The notes under the pieces were generated by a model. It searched no databases and was not told where the DNA came from. It was given only the letters and a program-made list of their open reading frames with translations. Below are positions 1 to 8,499 of a DNA stretch of 64,000 nt, piece after piece (within the stretch, counting starts at the first letter, position 1; each line of letters opens with the position of its first letter). This DNA comes from Paracidovorax konjaci (GTDB lineage Bacteria > Pseudomonadota > Gammaproteobacteria > Burkholderiales > Burkholderiaceae_C). The DNA is taken from contig NZ_FOMQ01000003.1 of NCBI RefSeq assembly GCF_900112675.1, positions 1 to 64,000 of the forward strand. Reading direction: 5' to 3'. The translations under genes and the position numbers were made by a program.

Positions 1-291
1 ACGCCGGTGTATTCGTCGGCGGTGTTCAACTTCATCCCCAAGACGGCGATGGACTTCTACCACGCGGTGGCGAGCGACGACCAGGCCACGCAGCACCGCC
101 TGCTGCGCGACTTCTTCATGCCGTACCTGGAGTTGCGCAACCGCGTGCAGGGCTACGCGGTGAGCATCGTGAAGGCGGGCGCGAAGATCGTGGGCCACGA
201 CGCGGGCCCGGTGCGCGCACCGCTCACCGACCTCAAGGCCGATGAGGTCGAGGCGCTCAAGGCACTGATCGACAAGCTCGGCCCGCAGTAA
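1..291 (+). CDS. kdgD: 5-dehydro-4-deoxyglucarate dehydratase, C-terminal part (partial)
   Basis: The reading frame is open from the first base, so the gene begins outside the window; the apparent GTG start near base 7 is internal. The visible 96 residues match, from memory, the C-terminus of the DapA/aldolase-family enzyme that converts 5-dehydro-4-deoxy-D-glucarate to 2-oxoglutarate semialdehyde plus CO2 and water in D-glucarate/galactarate catabolism. Recognisable stretches are [16 protein letters not shown] and the near-terminal [20 protein letters not shown]. The catalytic Lys and Tyr lie upstream and cannot be checked. The gene ends in TAA. Confidence 0.85.
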   Translation, partial: TPVYSSAVFNFIPKTAMDFYHAVASDDQATQHRLLRDFFMPYLELRNRVQGYAVSIVKAGAKIVGHDAGPVRAPLTDLKADEVEALKALIDKLGPQ

Positions 292-399
292 AGCGCGGCA
301 GGGGCAAAAGGCTTTTTCTTCCGCACGGGAAGGACGGCCCTTCGCCCCGCCGATCCTGGATCCTAGATAACCCAGCACAACACCACAGGAGACAAAACC

Positions 400-861
400 A
401 TGTTCACCAGATTCATTCTTGCCGGCGCCGCCACCGTCGTGGCGGCCGCCCTGATGGGCTGCGCATCGCCGGCCGCCCCGTCCTCCAGCGCCAGCGACGA
501 GCAATCGGTGGCCACTGCCGCAGAACGGTTGCGCATCGCCATGATCGATCCCTCCCCGGAAGCGCTGGGCCAACTGGTCGCGAACGACCTGAGCTATGGG
601 CATTCCGGCGGCCGGGTGGACACCAAGGCCAGCTTCATCGGTGACCTGATGAACGGCAAATCGGATTTCGTCACCATCGTGATCACCGACCAGTCCATCA
701 AGGTGGTGGGAGACGCAGCGATCGTGCGGCACACCCTGACGGCCGACACCAACGATTCCGGCAAACCCGGCAAGGTGCAGATCAAGATCCTGGGCGTGTG
801 GCAGAAGCAGGCAGGCCAGTGGAAGCTGCTGGCCCGCCAGGCCGTGCGCGTCCCCGCGTAA
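400..861 (+). CDS. NTF2-like (DUF4440-type) lipoprotein
   Basis: This 153-residue protein has a lipoprotein signal peptide, with a hydrophobic stretch at residues 5-20 and a lipobox ending LMGC (Cys21). A short Ser/Ala linker follows, then a SnoaL/DUF4440-like domain at about 35-150 with the typical pattern of a helix (ATAAERLRIAMI), a LVANDLSYGHSGG motif and a final GVWQKQAGQWKLLARQ strand. Such periplasmic NTF2-fold proteins are common but mostly uncharacterised. The start is supported by the strong Shine-Dalgarno ACAGGAGACAAAACC. I infer no specific substrate. Confidence 0.8.
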   Translation: MFTRFILAGAATVVAAALMGCASPAAPSSSASDEQSVATAAERLRIAMIDPSPEALGQLVANDLSYGHSGGRVDTKASFIGDLMNGKSDFVTIVITDQSIKVVGDAAIVRHTLTADTNDSGKPGKVQIKILGVWQKQAGQWKLLARQAVRVPA

Positions 862-1000
862 TTCCGGCCACGCTCGCAACCAGCCGACCCCACCCTGGCA
901 TCCGCCTTGCGGGGATGCCGGGGGCCTGCAGAGGACGAAAGCGCCACACCTGTCGCGCTTTTCCTGTCCGGCAGCATGCAGTCGCACCTAAACTGAGCGG

Positions 1001-1717
1001 ATGTCCCGCCCCACCCCTTCAGCGACCTTTCGATGCGGCGGCTGGCACGCCCTGATACTCACAGCGATGTTAGGGCCTGCGGTCTGCGGGGGGCAGACCC
1101 GGGACGTCACCGGCGAACTGGCACTCAGCAGCGACCTCACCGAACGCGGCATCTTCGTCGGCAAGCGCCAACCCATCGTCCAGGGACTCATCAGCGTCTA
1201 TGACGCCCGCGGCTGGTCCCTCAGCTCCGCACTGGGCATGCAGGCCGACGGCCGCCGCACCACCCGGGCCATCGTCCGGGCCGCCTACGACGGCGTGATC
1301 GACAACGATTGGCAATACCAGACCTCCATCCAGTACTATGCCTACCCGGGAGACCCTGTGTTCCAGCTCTTCGATCGGGCCGAGGCGGCCGTGGGGGCGA
1401 GCTTCCGCGATCTGGTGACCCTGGGTTTCTCCACCTTCCATTACGTGCACACCCGCAACGAGGTGTCGCCGATGCGCTGGGCGGCCGACATCGGCGCGCG
1501 CTGGCCATTGAGCCCCCGCTTCTCGCTGACAGGCTCTCTGGGCCTCTCCGCGGTGCGCCCCGCAGGCCGCTATGCCTACGGAGGCGCGGGCATGGCATGG
1601 CATTCAGGACACTGGCGGGCGGAGCTGAACTACCTGAAATCCGACAGCCATGCCCAGCGCTCAATCCGCAGCAGCACCACCGGGCATTGGTCCATGACGG
1701 TCATCCGGACTTTCTGA
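1001..1717 (+). CDS. TorF-like putative outer-membrane porin
   Basis: This 238-residue protein has an N-terminal hydrophobic segment (about 13-30, HALILTAMLGPAVCG) consistent with an export signal. A beta-rich body follows, with alternating polar and aromatic residues, and the protein ends in Phe as many outer-membrane barrels do. The region LALSSDLTERGIFVG resembles the opening strand (SSDYxxRG) of the Gcw_chp/TorF putative porin family; this is recall, not a search. It lies 75 bp upstream of the ECF sigma/anti-sigma/subtilase genes on the same strand, so it may be a target or part of that surface-sensing cassette. The assignment is moderate and the cargo is unknown. Confidence 0.65.
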   Translation: MSRPTPSATFRCGGWHALILTAMLGPAVCGGQTRDVTGELALSSDLTERGIFVGKRQPIVQGLISVYDARGWSLSSALGMQADGRRTTRAIVRAAYDGVIDNDWQYQTSIQYYAYPGDPVFQLFDRAEAAVGASFRDLVTLGFSTFHYVHTRNEVSPMRWAADIGARWPLSPRFSLTGSLGLSAVRPAGRYAYGGAGMAWHSGHWRAELNYLKSDSHAQRSIRSSTTGHWSMTVIRTF

Positions 1718-1792
1718 TCCGGCCAGGCAACCTTTTGACTCCGGCACTGCACCCACGGCGCAAGACGGAAGCACTTTCTCCACAGGTTGCCC

Positions 1793-2383
1793 ATGAGCGT
1801 TCACTATCCCGACGATTCCGACGACCTCGCCCTGCTGCGCGAAGTGGCAGCAGGCAACCGTGCCGCGCTGGCCGACCTCTACCGCAGCTACCATCGCCGC
1901 CTGGGCCAGTTCCTGACGCGGCTCACGCGCCGCACGGACCTGATCGAAGAGATCATCAACGACTGTTTCTGGGTGGTATGGCAAAAAGCCGAGGGCTTTC
2001 GTGGAGATTCCAAGGTCTCCACGTGGCTCATGGGCATCGCCTACCGCTGCGGCCTCAAGGTCCTGCGCCAGGACGGCGGCCTGAGTGCGATGGAAGAGCT
2101 GGACGACGAACTGGCCAATGCACCGGCCCTTGGCACCGACCCTTTCGAAAACCGCGAACTGCGCGACTGGTTGGCCAAAGGCCTTGAAAAATTGTCGGTA
2201 GATCAGCGGCTCGTTCTTGAACTGGCTTACACCAACGGTCATTCGCTCGAGGAAATCGCCGTCATCACCCAGGCCCCTGTGGGCACCGTCAAGGCGCGCA
2301 TGTTCCATGCCCGCGTGAAACTGCGCAATCTGCTTCCCGCACTGGCCACCCGCAGCACGGGCACCAAGGACATCCAGCCATGA
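1793..2383 (+). CDS. ECF-type RNA polymerase sigma factor
   Basis: This sigma-70 family protein of about 196 residues has only regions 2 and 4. Region 2 (about 20-90) includes LADLYRSYHRRLGQFLTRLT and the core-binding/-10 helix CFWVVWQKAEGF, followed by SKVSTWLMGIAYR. Region 4 (about 130-185) includes DQRLVLELAYTNGHSLEEIA and the HTH GTVKARMFHARVKLR. ATG 1793 is preferred over an in-frame TTG at 1787. Its last 4 bases overlap the next gene (ATGA), which encodes a zinc-finger anti-sigma factor, the standard pairing. The 75-bp upstream gap contains GGCAACCTTTTGACT, which could be an autoregulated ECF promoter, but this is only inference. Confidence 0.93.
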   Translation: MSVHYPDDSDDLALLREVAAGNRAALADLYRSYHRRLGQFLTRLTRRTDLIEEIINDCFWVVWQKAEGFRGDSKVSTWLMGIAYRCGLKVLRQDGGLSAMEELDDELANAPALGTDPFENRELRDWLAKGLEKLSVDQRLVLELAYTNGHSLEEIAVITQAPVGTVKARMFHARVKLRNLLPALATRSTGTKDIQP

Positions 2384-3060
2384 CTTACCTCACCCACCCC
2401 CAGGACCAGGACCGCTCCCACCTGCTGGCGCAGGAACTCCTGCCCTGGATCGTGAACGGAAGCGCCACCGAGGAGCAACGCGCCAGCGTGGCGCAGCACC
2501 TTGCACAGTGTGCGGACTGCCAGGCTGAGCTGGCGCTCCAGGAACACATCCACGCCGCCATGCTGCTCCAGCCCGCAGGCGCCCTGCCAGACGTCGACGC
2601 CGGCCTGCAGCGCCTGATGGAACGCATCGAGACGGATGCCATGTGCGACCAGCCGGCACCGCGTGCGGCTGCGCCGGCACCGCGCCATCGCCGCTTCGGG
2701 GCCGCGACCTATGCGCTCGCCGCATTCGCATTGCTGCAGACGGTGGCCCTCACCCTGGTGGGCCTCCGCCTCGCAGCCGAGGAAGAACCGCAGTACCGGA
2801 TGTTCAGCAACGCACCGGCGGACGCCGCGCCGGCAGCGATGCCATCCGGGACGATCCGCGTCGTGCCGGACGAGCTCATCACGCTGGCGTCCTGGAATGC
2901 GGCGCTGGCGGGTGCGGGACTGCAGGTGGTCGGCGGGCCGAACGCCATAGGCGCCTATGCCCTGGCCCCCGTGCCTGGCACGTCGGGCGAGCGAGCGCTC
3001 GAACAGCTCCGTGCCAACGCCGGCATGCGGCTCGTCGAAACCATAGGAAACACCCCGTGA
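2380..3060 (+). CDS. Zinc-finger transmembrane anti-sigma factor
   Basis: This 226-residue protein has an N-terminal anti-sigma zinc finger (zf-HC2 type): QHLAQCADCQ supplies the H-x3-C-x2-C ligands at about residues 41-48. It should hold the upstream sigma factor at the membrane. One transmembrane helix (about 110-130, YALAAFALLQTVALTLVGL) leads to a periplasmic domain of about 90 residues. The end of that domain (GAYALAPVP, then ALEQLRANAGMRLVETI) resembles the propeptide/inhibitor fold of subtilases. A similar pattern occurs at the start of the downstream protease (HCIVFEIDG, then DDVIAALSKDSRVALAQPL). The gene overlaps both neighbours by 4 bp, so translation of the trio is probably coupled. 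Confidence 0.88.
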   Translation: MTYLTHPQDQDRSHLLAQELLPWIVNGSATEEQRASVAQHLAQCADCQAELALQEHIHAAMLLQPAGALPDVDAGLQRLMERIETDAMCDQPAPRAAAPAPRHRRFGAATYALAAFALLQTVALTLVGLRLAAEEEPQYRMFSNAPADAAPAAMPSGTIRVVPDELITLASWNAALAGAGLQVVGGPNAIGAYALAPVPGTSGERALEQLRANAGMRLVETIGNTP

Positions 3061-4403
3061 GGAATCTGCAATGGCTCTTACTGACGACGCTCCTGGGCTT
3101 TCTGTCCGCCTGCTCGGGTGTGCCGCCGAACCCTGCTGCCCAGCCTCCAGACGATAGAACCGCCGTTGCCGAAGGAGAAGCTGAAGCCCGCATGCGGGAG
3201 GACAGCGGCCGCTACATCATCATCGCGGTCGCCAATCCACTGCAGCGTGTGCCTGGACGGGCGGGCACCAGCCTGTCCAGCTATGGTGCCCCTCCGCGCT
3301 ACACGACCGGCATACAGGCAGCACGGCTTGTCGAGGCCATCGCGCGCGACTATGGACTGAGGGAGGCCGCGGCATGGCCCATCCCGACGCTGAACGTGCA
3401 TTGCATCGTTTTCGAGATCGACGGACACCGCCCTCGCGACGACGTGATCGCCGCGCTCTCGAAAGACAGCCGCGTGGCCCTCGCGCAGCCGCTGCAGGAC
3501 TTCTCGATGCAGGCTGCCCCGCCTTCGCCGGCCCCCTCTGCCGGGGTGAGCTACAACGATCCCTATGCGCCGCTGCAGCGGGGGTTCATCGACATGGCAG
3601 CCGCGCAGGCGCATCGCATCACCGCGGGCAAAGGCGCCCACATCGCGGTCATCGATACCGGCGCGCAGACGGAGCACCCGGACCTGCAGGGCCGCGCCAC
3701 GGCGATCTACAACTTGGTGGACGAAGACGCTCGCGCCTTCCAGAAAGACCGGCATGGAACCGAGGTGCTGGGCATCATGGCGGCGGCCGGCAATAACCAG
3801 CAAGGTATCGTCGGCATGGCACCGGAGGCGCGCTTCAGCATCTACAAGGCATGCTGGTATCCGGCCGCTCCACCGTCGGCCGGGGCCCGCTGCAACTCGT
3901 TCACCCTCGCCAAGGCACTGGTCGCGGTGATGGCGTCCGATGCCCGCATCATCAACATGAGCCTGGGGGGACCGGGCGACCCCCTGCTCGGCCAGTTGCT
4001 GGGCCAATTGATCGCGCAGGGCAGGATCGTCGTCGCGGCGCTGCCAGCCACGGGCCAGCGCACCGGGTTCCCAGCATCGATCCCGGGTGTGATCACCGTC
4101 GAATCTTCGGGTGCCTCGCGGGCATCCGGCGCGGACGGCGTTCTCATGGCTCCCGGAAAAGACGTGCTCACGCTCCAGCCCCTGGGGCGCTACGACTTCG
4201 CATCGGGGTCTTCCATGGCGGCTGCCCACGTGAGCGGCATGGTGGCGCTGCTGCAATCCGCCGCGCCGGACCTCGACCGGGATGCCGTCGAGCGATTGCT
4301 GCTGCGCAGTGAATCCTCCGAAGACAAGGGGCCGTTCATGGTGAATGCGGAGCGCGCGCTTGCCACCCTGCCCTCGTCGAACCATCGCCTGGCGGAGCGC
4401 TGA
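3057..4403 (+). CDS. Subtilisin-like (S8) serine protease lipoprotein
   Basis: The GTG start at 3057 overlaps the anti-sigma stop (GTGA) and gives 448 residues with a lipoprotein signal (LLGFLSAC, Cys19); Ser at +2 suggests the outer membrane. A propeptide-like region spans about 50-150 and the S8 catalytic domain about 170-440. The catalytic triad is visible: Asp200 in IAVIDTGAQ, His233 in DRHGTEVLGI and Ser386 in ASGSSMAAAHVSG. The strand that normally ends in the oxyanion-hole Asn (AAGN) reads VVAALPATGQRTG, so that Asn appears replaced. The operon position suggests that this protease senses envelope stress or cleaves the anti-sigma factor. Substrates are unknown. Confidence 0.88.
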   Translation: MRNLQWLLLTTLLGFLSACSGVPPNPAAQPPDDRTAVAEGEAEARMREDSGRYIIIAVANPLQRVPGRAGTSLSSYGAPPRYTTGIQAARLVEAIARDYGLREAAAWPIPTLNVHCIVFEIDGHRPRDDVIAALSKDSRVALAQPLQDFSMQAAPPSPAPSAGVSYNDPYAPLQRGFIDMAAAQAHRITAGKGAHIAVIDTGAQTEHPDLQGRATAIYNLVDEDARAFQKDRHGTEVLGIMAAAGNNQQGIVGMAPEARFSIYKACWYPAAPPSAGARCNSFTLAKALVAVMASDARIINMSLGGPGDPLLGQLLGQLIAQGRIVVAALPATGQRTGFPASIPGVITVESSGASRASGADGVLMAPGKDVLTLQPLGRYDFASGSSMAAAHVSGMVALLQSAAPDLDRDAVERLLLRSESSEDKGPFMVNAERALATLPSSNHRLAER

Positions 4404-4609
4404 GGCAGCACCGTACCTCCGGGGGCAGGCTGCTGCCGACGAAGGACTGCGGCAGCAGAAACGCTGTCCGCCGTAAGACGGACCGTGCAGCACACCTTGC
4501 CTGACCGATTGAAAGCCCCAATCGGATCGATGCAGGAAATCTTCCGGGCCCACCCAACCCCGGCCTGATCGCAAAGCACCTACGGTGGTCATATAACCCG
4601 GCCTCCAAC

Positions 4610-5227
4610 ATGCTTTTCAAGAACGCACTGGTTTTCCTTCACCTGCTGGCGATGGCGGTCGCCATAGGAAAGATGCTCGAATACGACTTCCGCTTTCTCG
4701 GCATGATCCACCGGCAGATCACGCCGCAGCGCCGGGAGGAACTGCTGAGGACCAAGGCGACGATGACAGCCGCCTTGTGGGTGCTGTGGGGATCCGGCGC
4801 TTTCTTCGTCTACCTCGGCTACACGCACAGCCCGGAATACGTGATGAACGAAAAGCTCTGGATGAAAGTGCTTACGGTCAGCGCCCTCACGCTCAATGGC
4901 ATGCTGATGCACCGCTTCGCGTTCCCCCACATGATGCAGGAAGGGGTGTTTCTGGAGTTTCCGCTGCGGCGGATTCTCGGCCTCACGCTTTTCGCCACCG
5001 TGTCGTCGGTATCGTGGCTCTATGCCTCGTTCCTCGGCATCGCAAGGTCCTGGAACCATGCCGTGTCGTTCGAGTACACGTTGGGGGTCTACGCCGCGCT
5101 GCTGGCGGTCGCTGGCTGCGCATCCACCGGCTTGATGGTGGCGCTGCGCCACCGCTACATCCAGTGCCCGGAAGCCTTCCCATCGCTTGCCTGGAACGCG
5201 AAAAAAGGCTGCCCCCACTCGTCTTGA
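4610..5227 (+). CDS. Integral membrane protein of unknown function
   Basis: I do not recognise the family. The 205 residues contain about five hydrophobic segments: 5-25 (ALVFLHLLAMAVAIG), 52-72, 85-105, 122-145 and 155-177. Charged loops include RQITPQRREELLRTK. The arrangement recalls small CopD-like or DUF2214/DUF2269-like membrane proteins, but no diagnostic heme or metal ligands stand out apart from scattered His (HLL, MIHRQ, MHRFAFPHMM). It is monocistronic between the subtilase gene and a bidirectional terminator. Confidence 0.65.
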   Translation: MLFKNALVFLHLLAMAVAIGKMLEYDFRFLGMIHRQITPQRREELLRTKATMTAALWVLWGSGAFFVYLGYTHSPEYVMNEKLWMKVLTVSALTLNGMLMHRFAFPHMMQEGVFLEFPLRRILGLTLFATVSSVSWLYASFLGIARSWNHAVSFEYTLGVYAALLAVAGCASTGLMVALRHRYIQCPEAFPSLAWNAKKGCPHSS

Positions 5228-5263
5228 AAACCGAATGCCGTGGCGCCGAGCCGCCGGAAAAAC

Positions 5264-5296
5264 AAAAAGCCCGGTGCTCTGCGCACCGGGCTTTTT
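5264..5296. terminator. Bidirectional intrinsic terminator between the membrane-protein gene and icd
   Basis: Perfect 14-bp inverted arms (AAAAAGCCCGGTGC and its complement) flank a 5-nt loop. Each strand has an A/T run, so the structure works for the converging genes on both sides. Confidence 0.92.
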
Positions 5297-5336
5297 CACA
5301 TGCCCTGTCTGCGCGCCTGCGGCGCGCGGACCCTGA

Positions 5337-6596
5337 TCACATGTTGTCGATCATGACCTGGCCGAAACCGGAGCAGCTCACCTGCGTGGCGCCTTCCATC
5401 AGGCGTGCGAAGTCATAGGTCACCTTCTTGCTCTTGATGGACTTTTCCATGGAGCTGATGATGAGGTCGGCGGCTTCGGTCCAGCCCATGTGGCGCAGCA
5501 TCATTTCTGCCGACAGGATCTCGGAACCGGGGTTCACGTAGTCCTTGCCTGCGTATTTCGGCGCCGTGCCGTGGGTGGCTTCGAACATCGCGACGGAATC
5601 CGACAGGTTCGCACCCGGAGCGATACCGATGCCGCCCACCTGAGCGGCCAGGGCGTCGGACACGTAGTCGCCGTTGAGGTTCAGCGTGGCGATCACGCTG
5701 TATTCGGCGGGGCGCAAGAGGATCTGCTGCAGGAAGGCATCGGCGATGCTGTCCTTGACCGTGATTTCCTTGCCGGTGCGCGGGTTCTTGAACTTCATCC
5801 AGGGGCCGCCGTCGATCAGCTCGGCGCCGAATTCCTTGGCGGCCAGCTCATAGGCCCAGTCACGGAAGCCGCCTTCCGTGAACTTCATGATGTTGCCCTT
5901 GTGCACGATGGTCACGCTGGGCTTGTCGTTGTCGATGGCGTACTGGATGGCCTTGCGCACCAGGCGCTGCGTGCCTTCGCGGGACACGGGCTTCACACCG
6001 ATGCCGGAGGTTTCGGGGAAGCGGATCTTCTTCACGCCGAATTCTTCCTGCAGGAGCTTGATGAGCTTCTTGGCCTTTTCCGATTCGGCTTCGAACTCGA
6101 TGCCGGCATAGATGTCTTCCGAGTTCTCGCGGAAGATGACCATGTTGGTCTTCTCGGGTTCCTTCACGGGGGAAGGAACGCCCTTGAAGTACTGGATGGG
6201 GCGCAGGCAGACGTAGAGGTCGAGTTCCTGGCGCAGCGCCACGTTCAGCGAACGGATGCCGCCGCCGACGGGGGTGGTCAGGGGGCCCTTGATGGACACC
6301 ACGTAATCGCGCACCGCGTGCAGGGTCTCTTCGGGCAGCCACACGTCCGGACCATACACCTTGGTGGACTTTTCACCGGCATACACCTCCATCCAGTGGA
6401 TCTTGCGCTTGCCGCCATAGGCCTTGGCAACGGCGGCATCCACCACCTTGAGCATCACCGGGGTGATGTCGAGACCAGTACCGTCGCCCTCGATGTAAGG
6501 AATGATGGGCTGTTCCGGCACGTTCAGGGACATGTCGGCGTTGACGGTGATTTTCTGGCCTTCGGCAGGCACCTTGATGTGCTGGTAGCTGGTCAT
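5337..6596 (-). CDS. icd: NADP-dependent isocitrate dehydrogenase
   Basis: This 419-residue enzyme of the dimeric Escherichia coli type oxidatively decarboxylates isocitrate to 2-oxoglutarate in the TCA cycle. Recognisable blocks are [13 protein letters not shown] near the N-terminus, the isocitrate-binding loop and [53 protein letters not shown], and the cofactor region [20 protein letters not shown]. The start at 6596 follows a good GGAGATAACC ribosome site; the frame continues upstream by 23 residues, but these are not conserved. It is monocistronic and ends at the strong terminator at 5264-5296. Confidence 0.97.
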   Translation of the reverse strand: MTSYQHIKVPAEGQKITVNADMSLNVPEQPIIPYIEGDGTGLDITPVMLKVVDAAVAKAYGGKRKIHWMEVYAGEKSTKVYGPDVWLPEETLHAVRDYVVSIKGPLTTPVGGGIRSLNVALRQELDLYVCLRPIQYFKGVPSPVKEPEKTNMVIFRENSEDIYAGIEFEAESEKAKKLIKLLQEEFGVKKIRFPETSGIGVKPVSREGTQRLVRKAIQYAIDNDKPSVTIVHKGNIMKFTEGGFRDWAYELAAKEFGAELIDGGPWMKFKNPRTGKEITVKDSIADAFLQQILLRPAEYSVIATLNLNGDYVSDALAAQVGGIGIAPGANLSDSVAMFEATHGTAPKYAGKDYVNPGSEILSAEMMLRHMGWTEAADLIISSMEKSIKSKKVTYDFARLMEGATQVSCSGFGQVMIDNM

Positions 6597-6801
6597 GGAA
6601 CGGTTATCTCCAGTGGATGGGCGCCGAGGGCGCGGTGCCTCGGCGGACTGTGCGATGCGGCACAAAACGCAATGATTCTAGCGACAAAAATTTGCGCTTC
6701 CCGGCTGTCAACGGCCTGGGCTGCGGTATCGTTGTGTCAGGGCTTCGCGGGCCTTCGCGGGGCTCGCAAACCTTCCTAAACTCATCAAGGAAACGGCACA
6801 T

Positions 6802-7017
6802 ATGAAAAAACTCCTCGCTGTCCTGATCGCTGGTCTCTTCACCGCCGGCGCATTCGCACAAGCTCCCGCCCAGGCTCCGGCCACGTCTTCCGCTCCCGTG
6901 GCTGCCGACACGGGCGCTGCCGCCCCCAAGGCCCACGCCAAGTCGAAGGCCGGCAAGAGCAACAAGCACAAGGTCGCGCACAAGAAGACCAAGAAGCATT
7001 CCAAGGCCGCTGCCTGA
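6802..7017 (+). CDS. Small exported Lys/Ala-rich basic protein
   Basis: This 71-residue protein has a clean signal peptide (MKKLLAVLIAGLFTAGAFA, cleaved before Gln20). A short Ala/Pro segment follows, then a very basic tail rich in Lys, His and Ala (AHAKSKAGKSNKHK, HKKTKKHSK). An AAGGAAA ribosome site precedes the ATG. It is divergent from icd and followed by a hairpin terminator. Proteins of this composition are widespread in Burkholderiales with no assigned role; binding of polyanions or cell-envelope components is only a guess. Confidence 0.75.
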   Translation: MKKLLAVLIAGLFTAGAFAQAPAQAPATSSAPVAADTGAAAPKAHAKSKAGKSNKHKVAHKKTKKHSKAAA

Positions 7018-7074
7018 TCGGCACACGGCCCTGAAGGAAATACCGCTCGCACCGGGCGCATTTCCAGCCCCTCG

Positions 7075-7101
7075 AAGCCCGCTGACGCGGGCTTTGCTTT
7101 T
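7075..7101 (+). terminator. Intrinsic terminator after the basic exported protein
   Basis: AAGCCCGC, a TGAC loop and GCGGGCTT are followed by TGCTTTT. It lies 57 bp downstream of the small exported-protein gene. Confidence 0.8.
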
Positions 7102-7146
7102 GGCTGGTACGCTGGGCCCGTCGTGCAAAACCCTCCTTCGCATTGG

Positions 7147-7656
7147 ATGAAAGCCCTCCCCATGACCCACGATCCTTTGCCCGGTGCTCGCCGGGCCGTC
7201 CGCCGTCTGTGCCGCCTGGGCGCCGCAGTGGCCATCGCTGCTGCGGGAATCGGTGCCGCCACGGCACAGGAAGGGCCCCAGCTCGATCTCCAGCGGGTGG
7301 AACTCACGGCAGGCATGCACCGCATCGACGCCCAGGTCGCGCTGACGCCCCAGGAGAGGCAGATCGGCCTCATGAACCGCAAGGACATGCCGCCGCAGGA
7401 AGGCATGCTCTTCGTCTTCTCGGAGCCCGCCGTTCAGTGCTTCTGGATGAAGAACACGCTGCTGCCGCTGACGGCGGCTTTCGTCGCAGACGACGGAACC
7501 ATCGTCAATCTTGCGGACATGAAGCCGCAGACGCTCGATTCGCATTGCTCCGACAAGCCCGTTCGCTTCGTGCTGGAGATGAACCAGGGATGGTTCTCCA
7601 AGCGCAGCATCAAGCCAGGCGCGAAGCTTTCCGGCGCGCCTTTCGCCAAACGCTGA
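7147..7656 (+). CDS. DUF192 family exported protein
   Basis: This 169-residue protein has a signal-like N-terminus (RRLCRLGAAVAIAAAGIGAATAQ, about residues 18-40) followed by a complete DUF192 domain. Family hallmarks are visible: ERQIGLMNRKDMPPQEGMLF, VQCFWMKNTLLPLTAAFVAD, and the C-terminal FVLEMNQGWF. The family has a small beta-barrel fold and no established biochemical role. ATG 7147 is chosen over an upstream GTG (7123) and a downstream ATG (7162); none has a strong Shine-Dalgarno, so the start is uncertain by a few codons. Confidence 0.85.
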   Translation: MKALPMTHDPLPGARRAVRRLCRLGAAVAIAAAGIGAATAQEGPQLDLQRVELTAGMHRIDAQVALTPQERQIGLMNRKDMPPQEGMLFVFSEPAVQCFWMKNTLLPLTAAFVADDGTIVNLADMKPQTLDSHCSDKPVRFVLEMNQGWFSKRSIKPGAKLSGAPFAKR

Positions 7657-7679
7657 AGCCGAACGTACGGCTCTCCAAG

Positions 7680-7707
7680 AAAAAACGGCCCGCGAGGGCC
7701 GTTTTTT
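7680..7707. terminator. Bidirectional intrinsic terminator between the DUF192 gene and sodB
   Basis: The 12-bp arms AAAAAACGGCCC and GGGCCGTTTTTT surround a 4-nt GCGA loop, with T runs on both strands serving convergent genes. Confidence 0.93.
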
Positions 7708-7753
7708 CCATGGCTGTCAGGCCGTCACCGGCCCACAGCGAGGACGCCGGGAA

Positions 7754-8338
7754 TCATGCCGCGAAATTGCTTTCAGCGAACTTCCAGTTCACCAGCTTGT
7801 CGAGGAAGGTTTCCACGAACTTCGGACGCAGGTTGCGGTAGTCGATGTAGTACGCGTGTTCCCACACGTCCACCGTCAGCAGCGCCTTGTCGGCGGTGGT
7901 GAGCGGCGTGCCGGCAGCACCCGTGTTGACGATGTCCACGCTGCCGTCGGCCTTCTTCACGAGCCACGTCCAGCCGGAGCCGAAGTTGCCGACCGCGCTC
8001 TTCACGAAAGCTTCCTTGAAGGCGGCATAGCTGCCCCACTTGGCGTTGATGGCTGCGGCCAGCGCACCGGAGGGTTCACCGCCGCCGTTGGGAGCCATGC
8101 AGTTCCAGAAGAAGGTGTGGTTCCAGATCTGCGCTGCATTGTTGTAGATGCCGCCGCTGGACTTCTTGATGATCTCTTCGAGCGCCATGTTCTCGAATTC
8201 GGTGCCCTTCTGGAGATTGTTCAGGTTCACCACATAGGCGTTGTGGTGCTTGCCGTAGTGGTACTCCAGGGTTTCCTGGCTGTAGTGCGGCGCCAGGGAG
8301 TCGATCGGGTATGGCAACGGTGGCAGGGTGTGTTCCAT
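7754..8338 (-). CDS. sodB: Iron superoxide dismutase
   Basis: This 194-residue cytoplasmic enzyme dismutates superoxide. Metal ligands are visible in the usual order: His in the [10 protein letters not shown] helix (about 27), His in [14 protein letters not shown] (about 74), and Asp and His in [12 protein letters not shown]. The Gln in [13 protein letters not shown] and the overall sequence follow the Fe-type rather than the Mn-type. The frame is open far upstream, but similarity starts at [13 protein letters not shown], so the start is 8338. The order sodB-xseA-exbB is typical of Burkholderiales. Confidence 0.96.
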   Translation of the reverse strand: MEHTLPPLPYPIDSLAPHYSQETLEYHYGKHHNAYVVNLNNLQKGTEFENMALEEIIKKSSGGIYNNAAQIWNHTFFWNCMAPNGGGEPSGALAAAINAKWGSYAAFKEAFVKSAVGNFGSGWTWLVKKADGSVDIVNTGAAGTPLTTADKALLTVDVWEHAYYIDYRNLRPKFVETFLDKLVNWKFAESNFAA

Positions 8339-8499
8339 GTACGGTCCTTCGTGGGGTGGATTGAATTGAAATTGAATGCCTGCAGATGCAGCGCCGCCCG
8401 AGCACATGCGGCGCAACAGGGCGGCATTGTAGAAAGGTAATGGCACGGCGCGCTGTAGGCGACGGTCCAGAGCCCTGGCCCAGGCCGCAGCGCCGCCCT

